64,000 nt of DNA from Flavobacteriaceae bacterium PS02293 (GCA_029960045.1 JASCOV010000011.1:62001-126000), one strand, 5' to 3'; positions 49,685 to 58,836 are shown, numbered from the stretch's first letter. Numbers and translations: made by a program. The notes: generated by a model from the letters alone, not told the origin.

Positions 49685-52510
49685 TTACCTTTTGGATTGC
49701 AAATTTAACTTAATTTTTCTCTTTTTATACTCCTGAAACGCCACGAAAATCAATATTAGAATTCCTACAACTATCAATTCTGGTTCGGACATCTGTTGCA
49801 TTTCCTCTTCACCAGCATCAAGGGATTTGTTACTATTCAAGATTTGTTCCTGTTTTCTTTTCAAAGCAGCTTTTTGTGCTTCATTTTCCAAAGCCAGATA
49901 AGATGTTACCGGCATCATTATTTTGGCTTTAAAGCTATGTTTCACTGAGGAAGTCCATTCTTCATTTTCAATTTCCGGATGCAGAATTCCAGACCAGTGT
50001 TTCCCTTGCATCAGAATCGCTGAATTCCAGTTTTTCTCTTTGATTTCTCCATCCTGCAGAACAAATTGACTCGATTTTAAAATCAAACTTGGCTTCTCGT
50101 TATTCTCAATATAATAAGTTTTGTTCCCAATTTTGTATGGCAAAACCTCTTTATTGAAAATAATTTCCGGATTGTTTTCAATTAAATTCTTTGGATTTCC
50201 CAGCAAAGAGAAAGAGGTTAAACTTCCTTTCTCATTTAACTGATAAAACAATTTGTTGTCAGGAAAAGTGAATTCCAAATCTGCGAAATCCTTATCCAAA
50301 ACAGCATTTTGAATACTGTCTGTAACGGCTATAAAAACAGGAAATTGATTATCTGATTTTTCGTAAGAATTGATCAATTCAGTTCTGATCGCTCTATCCA
50401 GGAAATAACCACCTTCAAACTTTTGATTAACTTTTTTGTCTGTTAATGGATAATTATTTGTGTAAGTATTTACAAAATAAGTCTTTGAATTGTCCGTCAA
50501 TTGTGGATATTGCTTTTTAAGCGTTTCAATCTCGGAAATGAAAATGTCTTTTTTATTTGCTTTTCCTTCCGAAGCATCCAAAAGAAAGATAAAATAAGGA
50601 TTTCGCTTTATCGGTTTCAAACTTTTCTTCTCGTCTGTAGAAACATATTTAACAAATTGATTTTCAAAATTATTATTCTGAGAATTTTCCGTCACATCTC
50701 CTAATTGAATTTCTTGATTTTCAATTGTAATCTTCAATGGTTCTTTGTGTAAAAATTCGATTCCTGTTTTTCGTTTTTCATTAGTCATAAAAGGAAAAAC
50801 TTTGAAAGCAATCTTATTCCCTGTAAGATAATGTAGAATTCCCGGGTCTCTGTTTTCCGAAGTAATCTGATTATAAATCCACATTGCAGACTTTTTCTCA
50901 GCCAAAATTCCAAACTCTTTTCTGTTTCCAATCATCAGATAGTAATCAGAAACGAAACAGCCATCAGGCAAATTAAAAGTTGTCGAAAATTCGTGTGGCC
51001 TGGTACCTTTTGTATGGTCTGTCATTTCGAAATTCACCCAAGTTCTCCATGTTTTTTGCGCAGAATCAAAAGTCGTTTGCGTAGAAATATTGGAAATCGC
51101 AATACTGTCTTTGGTTCTTGTATTCAAAGAAAAATTATCAGAAGATTTTCCAAAAAACACTTTTTCTATGTTGGCAATTTTTGCATCGGACAAGGTTAGA
51201 TTATCTAAAACAAGCCAGTTGAAATATGAAGTCAAATAAGGAATATTGCCATTATTAGAAAACATATCTCTGTTGTTTTTGTAGGAAGCTACAATATTCA
51301 AAGTTTTTCGAAGTGACTTTGTATCTATATCATAGTTTTTGGAATAATCCGGCGTGTAAAGGAATTCTAATGTTTGATTTAAAATCTTTTTATCATTCAA
51401 ATACTTAATTGTAATCGCAGTAGGAATAATTAAAAATCCAATCACAGAAATCGTTTTGAGTAGATTCTTAGAAAAAATATTTTTTAAGTAAGAAAAATCC
51501 TCTGCCAACTGAGAAATGTGAAATACAAATAAAATAAGTGGGGAAAGCATCAAAAATCCAAATCCAACAGCAACAACTGCAATGACAGAAAATGGTAAAA
51601 ACGGCAGAAAAACAATGAAAAAATAAAACGTAAAAGCGAAAGTGATACTTCGAAGTACGAATAATATTAATCTGATACTTCTATTGTTGATATTCGGAAT
51701 GCAAAGTAAAATCCCATTAAAAACAGCTAAAAACCAGAACCAGAAACCACTGAAATCTCCAAATATTCCTCGTTCATTACTGGAAGAAAAATCAAAAGAA
51801 AAAATTCCAGCATTTACCAAAAGTCCTATAATTGGTAAAACAATGGCGAACAGAACCTTCCAAACCAGTTGATATTTCCTGAAAAAATCTGATTTCTTTT
51901 GAATTAAAATGAAAATTCCCCGTAATAAAAAGAATAGAAAAAATAAAGTTCCAGCAATAAAAATAAGAATCAAATGATTGTTATAATCTGTTTGAAAATT
52001 CTTGAATAATGGAACAATCAATTGAACAACAACATAGAATAAAAGAGGAACACAAAGCGCCAAGCCAAAACTTTGCCAAGGACTTTTAAGCTTATTTTCC
52101 GGTGTAAAATGGACGACCAAAATAAATAATGAATAAGCCAAAGTAGGCATCAAAAAAGTACCGACATAAAACATGGTTTCGCCCGAAAGCATCCACTGCG
52201 GAACAGATGAAGGGATGATTTCATTAAAATTATAATAGTAGAAATACAGAAAAACAATATTCGAAATCAGCATAAAAAAGGCAAAATCCGTTTTGATTTT
52301 ATAGCTTTTCCAAACTAAATAAACAGCAAATCCAAAGTTGATAATTCCCAAAGCCAGCAACCAAAAAGTACAACTTTTCCATAGCCAGATGGTTTCTAGT
52401 GTCAGCAATGTTTTGATGACAGAAAACTCTTGAAAACCGAGGAATAGCAACACTAAAACCGGTAAAGTGTTGATTAGAAAAATCCATTTTGGGTTAAGCA
52501 AACTTTTCAT
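49685..52510 (-). CDS. XrtN-associated VIT-domain membrane protein
   Basis: 941 residues. About ten to twelve transmembrane helices lie in residues 1-370. A VIT domain follows (about 480-600: WVNFEMTDHTKGTRPHEFSTTFNLPDGCFVSDYYLMIG), then a vWA-like region (about 635-800, PYFIFLLDASEGKANKKD). The C-terminus (907-941) has the tripartite sorting pattern of exosortase substrates: MSEPEL (S908-P910), a hydrophobic helix (IVVGILILIFVAF) and a basic tail (KKRKIKLNLQSKR). It is therefore the likely substrate of the exosortase encoded just upstream, a one-substrate system known as XrtN/VIT. The biological role is unknown. Confidence 0.9.
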   Translation of the reverse strand: MKSLLNPKWIFLINTLPVLVLLFLGFQEFSVIKTLLTLETIWLWKSCTFWLLALGIINFGFAVYLVWKSYKIKTDFAFFMLISNIVFLYFYYYNFNEIIPSSVPQWMLSGETMFYVGTFLMPTLAYSLFILVVHFTPENKLKSPWQSFGLALCVPLLFYVVVQLIVPLFKNFQTDYNNHLILIFIAGTLFFLFFLLRGIFILIQKKSDFFRKYQLVWKVLFAIVLPIIGLLVNAGIFSFDFSSSNERGIFGDFSGFWFWFLAVFNGILLCIPNINNRSIRLILFVLRSITFAFTFYFFIVFLPFLPFSVIAVVAVGFGFLMLSPLILFVFHISQLAEDFSYLKNIFSKNLLKTISVIGFLIIPTAITIKYLNDKKILNQTLEFLYTPDYSKNYDIDTKSLRKTLNIVASYKNNRDMFSNNGNIPYLTSYFNWLVLDNLTLSDAKIANIEKVFFGKSSDNFSLNTRTKDSIAISNISTQTTFDSAQKTWRTWVNFEMTDHTKGTRPHEFSTTFNLPDGCFVSDYYLMIGNRKEFGILAEKKSAMWIYNQITSENRDPGILHYLTGNKIAFKVFPFMTNEKRKTGIEFLHKEPLKITIENQEIQLGDVTENSQNNNFENQFVKYVSTDEKKSLKPIKRNPYFIFLLDASEGKANKKDIFISEIETLKKQYPQLTDNSKTYFVNTYTNNYPLTDKKVNQKFEGGYFLDRAIRTELINSYEKSDNQFPVFIAVTDSIQNAVLDKDFADLEFTFPDNKLFYQLNEKGSLTSFSLLGNPKNLIENNPEIIFNKEVLPYKIGNKTYYIENNEKPSLILKSSQFVLQDGEIKEKNWNSAILMQGKHWSGILHPEIENEEWTSSVKHSFKAKIMMPVTSYLALENEAQKAALKRKQEQILNSNKSLDAGEEEMQQMSEPELIVVGILILIFVAFQEYKKRKIKLNLQSKR

Positions 52511-52566
52511 AAGTTGATTTTATGGTTTTTCAAAGTGGTATGGAATTGCAGTATTTTCATTTGTTT

Positions 52567-53097
52567 TTATTTTTTCCAAATTATGGCGATTCCATATCTT
52601 CTATTTTTCAAAAAATAATCGACACTTAAATACAGTAGCATAAGACAGCATACATACATAAAAGTTCCTTCCACTTGATGCACGTAAATGCTTTCAGCTT
52701 TATAAATCCCTTTCGTTACAACCTGCAATATAATCCTGGAAACAGTGACCAATATTGTAAATCCATAACTTAAAATTAAAGTTGATGGTAGGATGAAAAA
52801 TCTCTTTTTGTCTTGTGGAAAATGTTTTATCATTAAGAAAGTCAACATCAAAAAAACAATCAAAAGAAAATTAAATCCAGAGCAAGTTTTATTGATGATG
52901 ATATTCAGATTTTCGTTGATGTAACCAATTTCTGTCTTAAAAGTAGAACTAGAACCTGTCGCAATATTGACTAATCCATTGATAGGTTTCAGTAAAAATA
53001 ATAAGTCCTCATTAGTGGAACCAGAATACCAGAATTTAAGCAAAGCAAAGATTACAATTGCTGAAATGGAAAGGAATATATTTTTAAAATTTTTCAT
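52567..53097 (-). CDS. xrtN: Exosortase N (XrtN)
   Basis: 176 residues with five or so transmembrane helices. Exosortases are membrane transpeptidases that process PEP-CTERM-like signals. The catalytic triad is visible: C72 in NKTCSGFNFL, R121 in TVSRIIL and H140 in YVHQVEGTFMY. The short length and the neighbouring VIT protein with an SEP-containing tail fit XrtN. It lies 56 bases upstream of its presumed substrate gene. Confidence 0.9.
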   Translation of the reverse strand: MKNFKNIFLSISAIVIFALLKFWYSGSTNEDLLFLLKPINGLVNIATGSSSTFKTEIGYINENLNIIINKTCSGFNFLLIVFLMLTFLMIKHFPQDKKRFFILPSTLILSYGFTILVTVSRIILQVVTKGIYKAESIYVHQVEGTFMYVCCLMLLYLSVDYFLKNRRYGIAIIWKK

Positions 53098-53147
53098 TTC
53101 TGATATGTAACTTATTCTTTGTTGGATTGATTGATGCTTAATATTTC

Positions 53148-53675
53148 TTAATTAATTGGTTTCCAATCTCCTTTTTTGAAAAACATATTCGAATAAGGTT
53201 TAGTTTTAAAAACTAAATAAAAATCCCGAGAGTTTCTATATAATGTTGGCTCTGCTTCTAAAATGAAATTTGGATTTTCATTAATGATTTTCAAATGTGG
53301 ACTTGCTCCTCCTTCTATAAATTGAATTTTTCTTTTATAAATCTTTAATATTTTGCTTTCATTTGTAATATACAGATTCAATTCATCATCTTTTGTGATT
53401 TCGAATCTATAGTGATTGTATTGCCAATCTGCATTTTTTCCTTTAAAAAAATTTCTATCAACAATGTATGCCCCATAAAAATCCTCCTTATCTATTTTTG
53501 TGCTATATAAAAAATTAGAAATAATGGCTACAATAGCAAATGACACAACTACAATCCAAATTCCAACAGAAAGCTTTATAAATATTTTTTTCTTTGTTAA
53601 ATGATAAATAGATAATAATATAAGAGTAATAAATCCTAATAATAAAAATAGTATCAGAGAAAAAAACATCCACAT
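53148..53675 (-). CDS. Membrane protein of unknown function
   Basis: 175 residues. Two hydrophobic helices at the N-terminus (about 2-23 and 34-55) and a C-terminal beta-rich soluble domain (YGAYIVDRNFFKGKNADWQYNHYRFEITKDDELNLYITN ... FFKKGDWKPIN). No family was recognised. It lies between the DUF-like membrane protein and xrtN on the same strand with gaps of 21 and 50 bases, so it probably belongs to the XrtN operon, or was inserted into it. Confidence 0.75.
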   Translation of the reverse strand: MWMFFSLILFLLLGFITLILLSIYHLTKKKIFIKLSVGIWIVVVSFAIVAIISNFLYSTKIDKEDFYGAYIVDRNFFKGKNADWQYNHYRFEITKDDELNLYITNESKILKIYKRKIQFIEGGASPHLKIINENPNFILEAEPTLYRNSRDFYLVFKTKPYSNMFFKKGDWKPIN

Positions 53676-53696
53676 AATTTTTATTATAAAATAGAG

Positions 53697-54314
53697 TTAA
53701 TCATATTTCCTATACATCAAAATCCCATAAAAAATATGCAGAAACCCAAACCCAATCGCCCAAAATATCAATCCCCAACCAAGCCAAAATAAAGCGATGA
53801 TTCCGAGAACGACTTCACATATTCCAAGATATTTAACATCGCTTAAGGTGTATCTTTCTGCATTAATCAAAGCCAAGCCATAGAAAATAAGCATTGATGG
53901 CGCAATCATAGGGAAAAAATGATGATACCAAAGTGCAATACAAAAAATCCCTCCTGTTGCTAATGGAATTGCAAAATTGAACAAAAGTTTCTTCGTAATA
54001 GAATCCCAAATTTTCAGGTTTTTCTTTTTACTTTTTCTGGCCGTAAAAATATAGCCACTAGAAATGGCTAAAACTAAAACAACCAAAGCCACAAAGAATA
54101 ATTCTTTTGCAATAGCGTGACTGTGAATATTTCTCTCGCCATCAAAATAATCGATGCCTTCTCTCTGGAAAACGAAATAAACATAAACAGAACCCAGCAA
54201 CGCTACGATTCCCGCAATCACGCCGGACAAACCACTCAATGAAATAAACCTAGAACTGCGTTCCATCATCTGACGGATATGTGCTAACTCTTCCTGATAA
54301 TTTTTCGATTCCAT
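53697..54314 (-). CDS. Membrane protein heading the wHTH/XrtN operon
   Basis: 205 residues. A charged N-terminal helix (LAHIRQMMERSSRFISLSGLSG) is followed by five to six transmembrane helices (for example GVIAGIVALLGSVYVYFVF, ELFFVALVVLVLAISSGYIF). The motif 'MMERSSRFISLSGLSG' is common in flavobacterial membrane proteins paired with a small wHTH regulator. Promoter TAGCTTTG (54333-54340) overlaps the palindrome CTTTGAATTACAAAG, so it should be the first gene of the wHTH-controlled operon. Confidence 0.82.
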   Translation of the reverse strand: MESKNYQEELAHIRQMMERSSRFISLSGLSGVIAGIVALLGSVYVYFVFQREGIDYFDGERNIHSHAIAKELFFVALVVLVLAISSGYIFTARKSKKKNLKIWDSITKKLLFNFAIPLATGGIFCIALWYHHFFPMIAPSMLIFYGLALINAERYTLSDVKYLGICEVVLGIIALFWLGWGLIFWAIGFGFLHIFYGILMYRKYD

Positions 54315-54322
54315 AAAAAGAA

Positions 54323-54340
54323 CTTTGAATTACAAAGCTA
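54323..54340 (-). promoter_or_regulatory. Palindrome CTTTGAATTACAAAG overlapping a TAGCTTTG promoter
   Basis: 54323-54337 is identical to 49354-49368. Its arm is the end of the -7 box TAGCTTTG (54333-54340), nine bases from the gene start. Confidence 0.6.
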
Positions 54341-54391
54341 CAATTTATTTTAAAACTCCAAAATAAATTTTGAAGTTTTTGAAATTTATTT

Positions 54392-54814
54392 TTATAAAGT
54401 TTTAAGTTCCGTTACTTTCTTACCAATCTTGTAAACCGTTCCGCGGAATCCTGCGACAACCTCATCATTTTGATTTTTAATAGTAATATCATAGACTGCA
54501 GTTTTTCTTGTATCTGTCAACAAAATACTTTCGGCAGTCACTATGTCACCATCTCTTACGGCTTTTGTAAAATTGATATAACAATTGAGCGCAACAGCAG
54601 CTTCGCCGGTATTATTCGAAGAAAAAGCCAAAGCGGAATCTGCAAATGCGAACGTTACACCACCGTGAACCGTTCCCAAACCATTTATCATTTCGGGTTT
54701 CACAGGCATTTTTATGAGGCAATAATTTGCTTTGATATCGATGAGTTCAATTCCCAGCCATTGAGAAAAAAGGTCTTTTCCGAACATATATTCGGCGGTT
54801 TCTTTCGGCGTCAT
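54392..54814 (-). CDS. paaI: Hotdog-fold thioesterase, PaaI type
   Basis: 140 residues. Acyl-CoA thioesterase of the phenylacetate pathway, removing dead-end CoA esters. NGLGTVHGGVTFAFADSALAF has the HGG signature with the catalytic acidic residue (FADS) next to it. AVALNCYINFTKAVRDGDIVTAE is the second hotdog strand block. Its ATG directly follows the paaG stop codon, so the two are translationally linked. No other paa genes lie in the window. Confidence 0.88.
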   Translation of the reverse strand: MTPKETAEYMFGKDLFSQWLGIELIDIKANYCLIKMPVKPEMINGLGTVHGGVTFAFADSALAFSSNNTGEAAVALNCYINFTKAVRDGDIVTAESILLTDTRKTAVYDITIKNQNDEVVAGFRGTVYKIGKKVTELKTL

Positions 54815-55615
54815 TTATTTTCCTTTGTAATTTGGTAAACGTTTCTCGATAAAAGCGGTAACACCTTCACGGAAATCTTCTGTCTCTGCAGCGTCTTGCT
54901 GGATGATGGATTCGTAATCTAACTGTTCTTTCAAAGTGAAATCATAAGATTTGTTGAAAGCTTTTTTGGTCAAATATAATGCAGTTGTTGCAGAATGAGC
55001 AAGCTGAGTAAGAACTTCCATCGATTTCTCAACAAATTCTGAATCCGAGAAAACATCAGCCACTAAGCCCATTTTCTTAGCTTCAGGCGCAGGAACTTTT
55101 TTCCCAGTGAAAGATAAATAACTAGCTAATTGTTTTCCTACCAATTTCGGTAAAAAGTAAGTTCCGGCTGTATCCGGAATTAAACCAATATTAGCAAAAG
55201 CGAAAGAAAAATAAGAACTTTCCACAGCCAAAGTGAAATCACAAATCGAAGCCAACATTGCACCAGCACCAACAGCAGGACCATTAACCAAAGCAATCAC
55301 AGGCTTTTTACATTTCACGATTTCCAAAACCAAAGGATTATAATATTCAATCACAAAACGCTGGATCTCACGGTCATCTTCATCATTCCCAAAACTTAAA
55401 GCTTCTTTCAGATTCTGACCGGCACAGAATGCTTTGCCTTTTCCAGCAATTGCTACACAACGCACATTTTCATCTTCACTAAATTTGTGAATGGCATTTC
55501 GCAATTCTGCCAGCATAGTTTTGGTCAAACTATTATAGCTTTCTGGTTGATTGAGGTAAATCAATTGTAATTTGCCATCGAATTGCGCATCTATTTCTAT
55601 CTGAGTGTAATTCAT
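54815..55615 (-). CDS. paaG: Enoyl-CoA hydratase/isomerase, PaaG type
   Basis: 266 residues, crotonase fold. AGKGKAFCAGQNLKEAL (oxyanion hole 1) and NGPAVGAGAMLASICDFTLAVESSYFSFAFANIGLIPDTAGTYFLPKLVG (oxyanion hole 2, with D in IPDTAG where PaaG has an aspartate) fit 1,2-epoxyphenylacetyl-CoA isomerase. The QNL and DTAG residues favour PaaG over a beta-oxidation hydratase. It forms a pair with paaI. The rest of the pathway (paaABCDE, paaZ, paaK) must be elsewhere if present. Confidence 0.88.
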   Translation of the reverse strand: MNYTQIEIDAQFDGKLQLIYLNQPESYNSLTKTMLAELRNAIHKFSEDENVRCVAIAGKGKAFCAGQNLKEALSFGNDEDDREIQRFVIEYYNPLVLEIVKCKKPVIALVNGPAVGAGAMLASICDFTLAVESSYFSFAFANIGLIPDTAGTYFLPKLVGKQLASYLSFTGKKVPAPEAKKMGLVADVFSDSEFVEKSMEVLTQLAHSATTALYLTKKAFNKSYDFTLKEQLDYESIIQQDAAETEDFREGVTAFIEKRLPNYKGK

Positions 55616-55700
55616 TTTTACATAATTATTGTTAGTTGCAATTTAATATATTTTATTGAAAGCTTCGGATAAAGTCTTATTCTGAAAATAACAACAAAAA

Positions 55701-55730
55701 CTCGTCTGATGAAAATACATCAAACGAGCC
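55701..55730 (-). terminator. Terminator of the T9SS type A protein gene
   Basis: CTCGTCTGATG ... CATCAAACGAG hairpin; on the minus strand it ends GAGTTTTTG. Confidence 0.75.
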
Positions 55731-55753
55731 GTTTTAAATTTAAAAATATGAAT

Positions 55754-56692
55754 TTACTTTTTGATCAGTTTGTTGGTAAATGTATTACCATTGGAGGTTT
55801 TGGTTTGGACAATATAAACGCCACTTTTCAAATTGCTGACATTGATTTTGGAATCATTAGAATTAACTGTTTTCACAAGACTTCCATTAGAAGAGTAAAT
55901 ATTTGTAGAAACGATATTGCCGTTTATTCCTTTATATTCAAAATAATCTTGAGCCGGATTTGGATATATTGCAGATTTAGAATTGAAGTTAGCATCATCC
56001 ACACTTAGTAAGTCACATTCAGCAACTAACTCATACAGACATTCCTGATTAAGAAGTTGAAACCAATCAAAACTATTACTTCCCATCGCCAGACTTTCGC
56101 CCACTACGCCTTCGCCAGTATCATAATGTGCAGTTGTTGACCAGGCGTTTGCGTCGGATTTTGTACTCATCCAGATTCGTCCGTCAGACATTGTTCCATT
56201 CAAGAGGATTGGAGTCTGCAATTTAACTTTAACTTTTCTGATGATGAATTCATGCAACGGTTCATATCCAACATCTTCATACGATTCTATGCTGCTGTCT
56301 GTAACTGTAAGGATTTGTTGGTTTGGGATATTTCTTCTTGGATCTTCCGGATCTTCTGGTGTGGAAAGAATGTTGTTATAAAACACAAAATTCACAAAAC
56401 TTGGGGGCAACTTACTCGCCAGGGTTACAACAATACTAGTAATTTTGATTGTTTGGTTTGCAGCAATTGGAATATCAACCGCAGCTTTTTGTCCGCTATT
56501 CCCGATGATGAAAACACCATTCTCTTCTGTCGTGTCATTAATGACTGCAACATTGCAAGTTGCAACTTTTGCCGCTGGAGTGTTAGATGTTCTAACATTT
56601 CCAGATTGGGAAACGGAACTTCCATAACCAAGGTTTTGCGAAAAGGACAAAACTGAACCTAACGCCGATAAAAAAAATACAATTTTCTTCAT
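55754..56692 (-). CDS. Secreted protein with T9SS type A sorting domain
   Basis: 312 residues from the ATG at 56692, which opens a good signal peptide (MKKIVFFLSALGSVLSFSQ); an earlier ATG adds an unlikely extension. The body (about 40-230) is beta-rich without a recognised domain (VAVINDTTEENGVFIIGNSGQKAAVDIPIAANQTIKITSIVVTLA), and may be a jelly roll. The last ~75 residues (SAIYPNPAQDYFEYKGINGNIVSTNIYSSNGSLVKTV ... SGVYIVQTKTSNGNTFTNKLIKK) are the type A T9SS sorting domain. Exported; function unknown. It is the lone gene between the paa pair and the AraC regulator. Confidence 0.88.
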   Translation of the reverse strand: MKKIVFFLSALGSVLSFSQNLGYGSSVSQSGNVRTSNTPAAKVATCNVAVINDTTEENGVFIIGNSGQKAAVDIPIAANQTIKITSIVVTLASKLPPSFVNFVFYNNILSTPEDPEDPRRNIPNQQILTVTDSSIESYEDVGYEPLHEFIIRKVKVKLQTPILLNGTMSDGRIWMSTKSDANAWSTTAHYDTGEGVVGESLAMGSNSFDWFQLLNQECLYELVAECDLLSVDDANFNSKSAIYPNPAQDYFEYKGINGNIVSTNIYSSNGSLVKTVNSNDSKINVSNLKSGVYIVQTKTSNGNTFTNKLIKK

Positions 56693-56870
56693 AATTAATT
56701 TTTTAAGATTTAATAAAATATGTTGCGATAATCCTATCAAATAGAAATATATTTTATTCCATTGATGAAGTAAATGTATATACTTTATGAATCAAAAAAT
56801 AGCTTTTGTCTTTCGAAATATCATATTTTAAAAGCTAAAAACAAGTATTAAAAGTCAGAAAATCAAATAT

Positions 56871-58442
56871 TTAAATATTTTTATGTTTCTTTTCTGCTTC
56901 CCGTAAAAATGCCGACGGAGAAATGCCCGTTACGTTTTTGAAGACAGTTGTGAACGAACTATGGGAAGAAAAACCGGCTTCTTCCGCCAGATAACTTATT
57001 TTATAATTAAGAAATTCCGGACGCTCGTTGATTTGTTTGCAGATATAATTGATACGAAGTTCGTTCAGATAATTATTGAAGTTTTTCTCTTTATGCTTTT
57101 TAATCGTTTCCGAAAGATAAGTGGGATTAGTTTTGAACATTACCGCCAAACTTGCAACCGTCAGTTTTGAATTGGTGAATTTCACAGATTCTTCAAACTT
57201 TTCTAATTTATCGAGAATCATAGCTTCGGCAGAACTTGGAACTGAGAACGAAGCTTTTTCCTTTTCTTCAATTTCCGGCTGAATGATTTCTTTTGGTTCT
57301 AAAGTTTCCTTTATTTCTTGCTTTTCAAGATTCGAAATAAAATTCTGATAAAGCAATTTCTCTTTCTTTCTTTTTTGATTGATGAAAAAAATAGAAATTC
57401 CACCGACGAGAACCAGCAATCCGCAACTGATTATTAAAAGATTATTATGCCCGTCCTTATTTGATATTTTTTCCAAAAGATTTCTTTGCTCTTCAGAAAC
57501 AGCCGTATTGATGGCTTTCAGATTACTATCTTTCACCTTTGGTTCCAGTTCCAAAAGTTTCTCAGAATACTCGATGTATTTTTCTTTGTTATCCAAAGCT
57601 TTGTAGGACGCAATCAGCTTTTTGTACATATCAGCTCGCAATCTGTTGTCTTTGAAAGTACTTTCGTTCAAAACAATTTCCAGAGAATCGATTGCTCTTT
57701 GATGTTCATTCTTATTAGCATAAACTTTAGCTAAATTATTGTAAATAAAATATTTAAACTCCTTATTTTCTGTGTCACGAATTGCAAGAGCTTTATTAAG
57801 AAAATATTCCGCCGAATCATTTTGTTTGAGATAAGCATAAGAAACGCCCATATTGTAAAAAGCCCTTCTAAATTGGAAAATGTTCTTTTTACTTGGATTT
57901 CCAATGTTTCCTAAAAACTTTAGAGCTTTCTGATAATCCTTTTTTGCCACAAGAAAATTTTCTTTATCAGCCTCAAGATTTCCATATTCAATGTAAAGTC
58001 TTGCAGTCAGATAATTCTTTTCGTAGCCATTCGGAAGTTTATCCACTTGTTGTTTCGATAAATCCAAGTAAGGTTTTATTTTATCAGGGAAATTCAAAAA
58101 CGAATATTGATTGGCGATAGAACCGTATATTTTCGCTTTCAGTTTGGTGTTATCTAGTTTCTCAGCAATTTCTTTTGCTTTGAAAAGCATTTCGGTCGAC
58201 TTTGCAAAATCTGGTTTTTTGATTTTCAGATAGGCATCCGCCATTTTCATCCGAACTTCATACTTATCTTCGTCAGAAATTGGCTGCTCAAGCTTCTTGA
58301 TACTTTGTTCAATGATTTGTTCAGGTGAAATTTTACTCTTGTCAAAAGTCTCATTTCCAGACAGGTCTTCCGCATTTTGATTTTGACCAAAACAAAAGGA
58401 AACCATTATTACAGTCAGGAAAATTAAGATAAGACGATTCAA
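56871..58442 (-). CDS. TPR-containing membrane AraC-family regulator
   Basis: 523 residues from a TTG start that gives a signal peptide (MNRLILIFLTVIMVSFCFGQ). Tetratricopeptide-like repeats fill about 60-300 (DKYEVRMKMADAYLKIKKPDF ... KDYQKALKFLGNIG ... YNNLAKVYANKNEHQRAIDSLEI). One transmembrane helix (about 328-348) leads to a cytoplasmic part and a C-terminal AraC HTH (about 425-515: FNNYLNELRINYICKQINERPEFLNYKISYLAEEAGFSSHSSFTTVFKNVTGISPSAFL). A periplasmic sensor linked to DNA binding, common in Chryseobacterium; target genes are unknown. Confidence 0.92.
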   Translation of the reverse strand: MNRLILIFLTVIMVSFCFGQNQNAEDLSGNETFDKSKISPEQIIEQSIKKLEQPISDEDKYEVRMKMADAYLKIKKPDFAKSTEMLFKAKEIAEKLDNTKLKAKIYGSIANQYSFLNFPDKIKPYLDLSKQQVDKLPNGYEKNYLTARLYIEYGNLEADKENFLVAKKDYQKALKFLGNIGNPSKKNIFQFRRAFYNMGVSYAYLKQNDSAEYFLNKALAIRDTENKEFKYFIYNNLAKVYANKNEHQRAIDSLEIVLNESTFKDNRLRADMYKKLIASYKALDNKEKYIEYSEKLLELEPKVKDSNLKAINTAVSEEQRNLLEKISNKDGHNNLLIISCGLLVLVGGISIFFINQKRKKEKLLYQNFISNLEKQEIKETLEPKEIIQPEIEEKEKASFSVPSSAEAMILDKLEKFEESVKFTNSKLTVASLAVMFKTNPTYLSETIKKHKEKNFNNYLNELRINYICKQINERPEFLNYKISYLAEEAGFSSHSSFTTVFKNVTGISPSAFLREAEKKHKNI

Positions 58443-58836
58443 ATTCAGATTTTATTTACTCAAATTTATAAATAAAAAACACTAATTCACACTTCAATAA
58501 ATTTAGTTTCTAAAAACGAATTACCAATTTGGCAAACATTTTTAATCAAAACCAAGTGATTTCGGAAATTTTGTCTTTTCAACTTTCACGTAAATTTAAT
58601 TATTCGGAAATTTTGTCCTATAATTTTAAAAATTCAACAAAAGAATACTTTTTGCGATAAGCTATTCGAATTAAATGATTGATAAAGCATTAAGAGAGCT
58701 AACCTTAAAAATTACTTTCTTAATGTTTTTTAAATAATCAAAATCATCTTTTCAAAACTCAAAATTGAACAGAATTTGATACATATTATTAATAACTAAT
58801 CTTTTAATTCCTTAATCATTTAATACCAAAAAAGAT
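58443..58836. other. Intergenic region between the AraC regulator and clpB
   Basis: No gene is seen in about 390 bases. It contains a 15-base direct repeat TTCGGAAATTTTGTC (58561-58575 and 58603-58617, 42 bases apart), a terminator-like hairpin CATTAAGA/TCTTAATG with T run at 58688-58731, and an AT-rich TTAAT leader just before clpB that resembles the one before the deoxynucleoside kinase. Confidence 0.6.
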
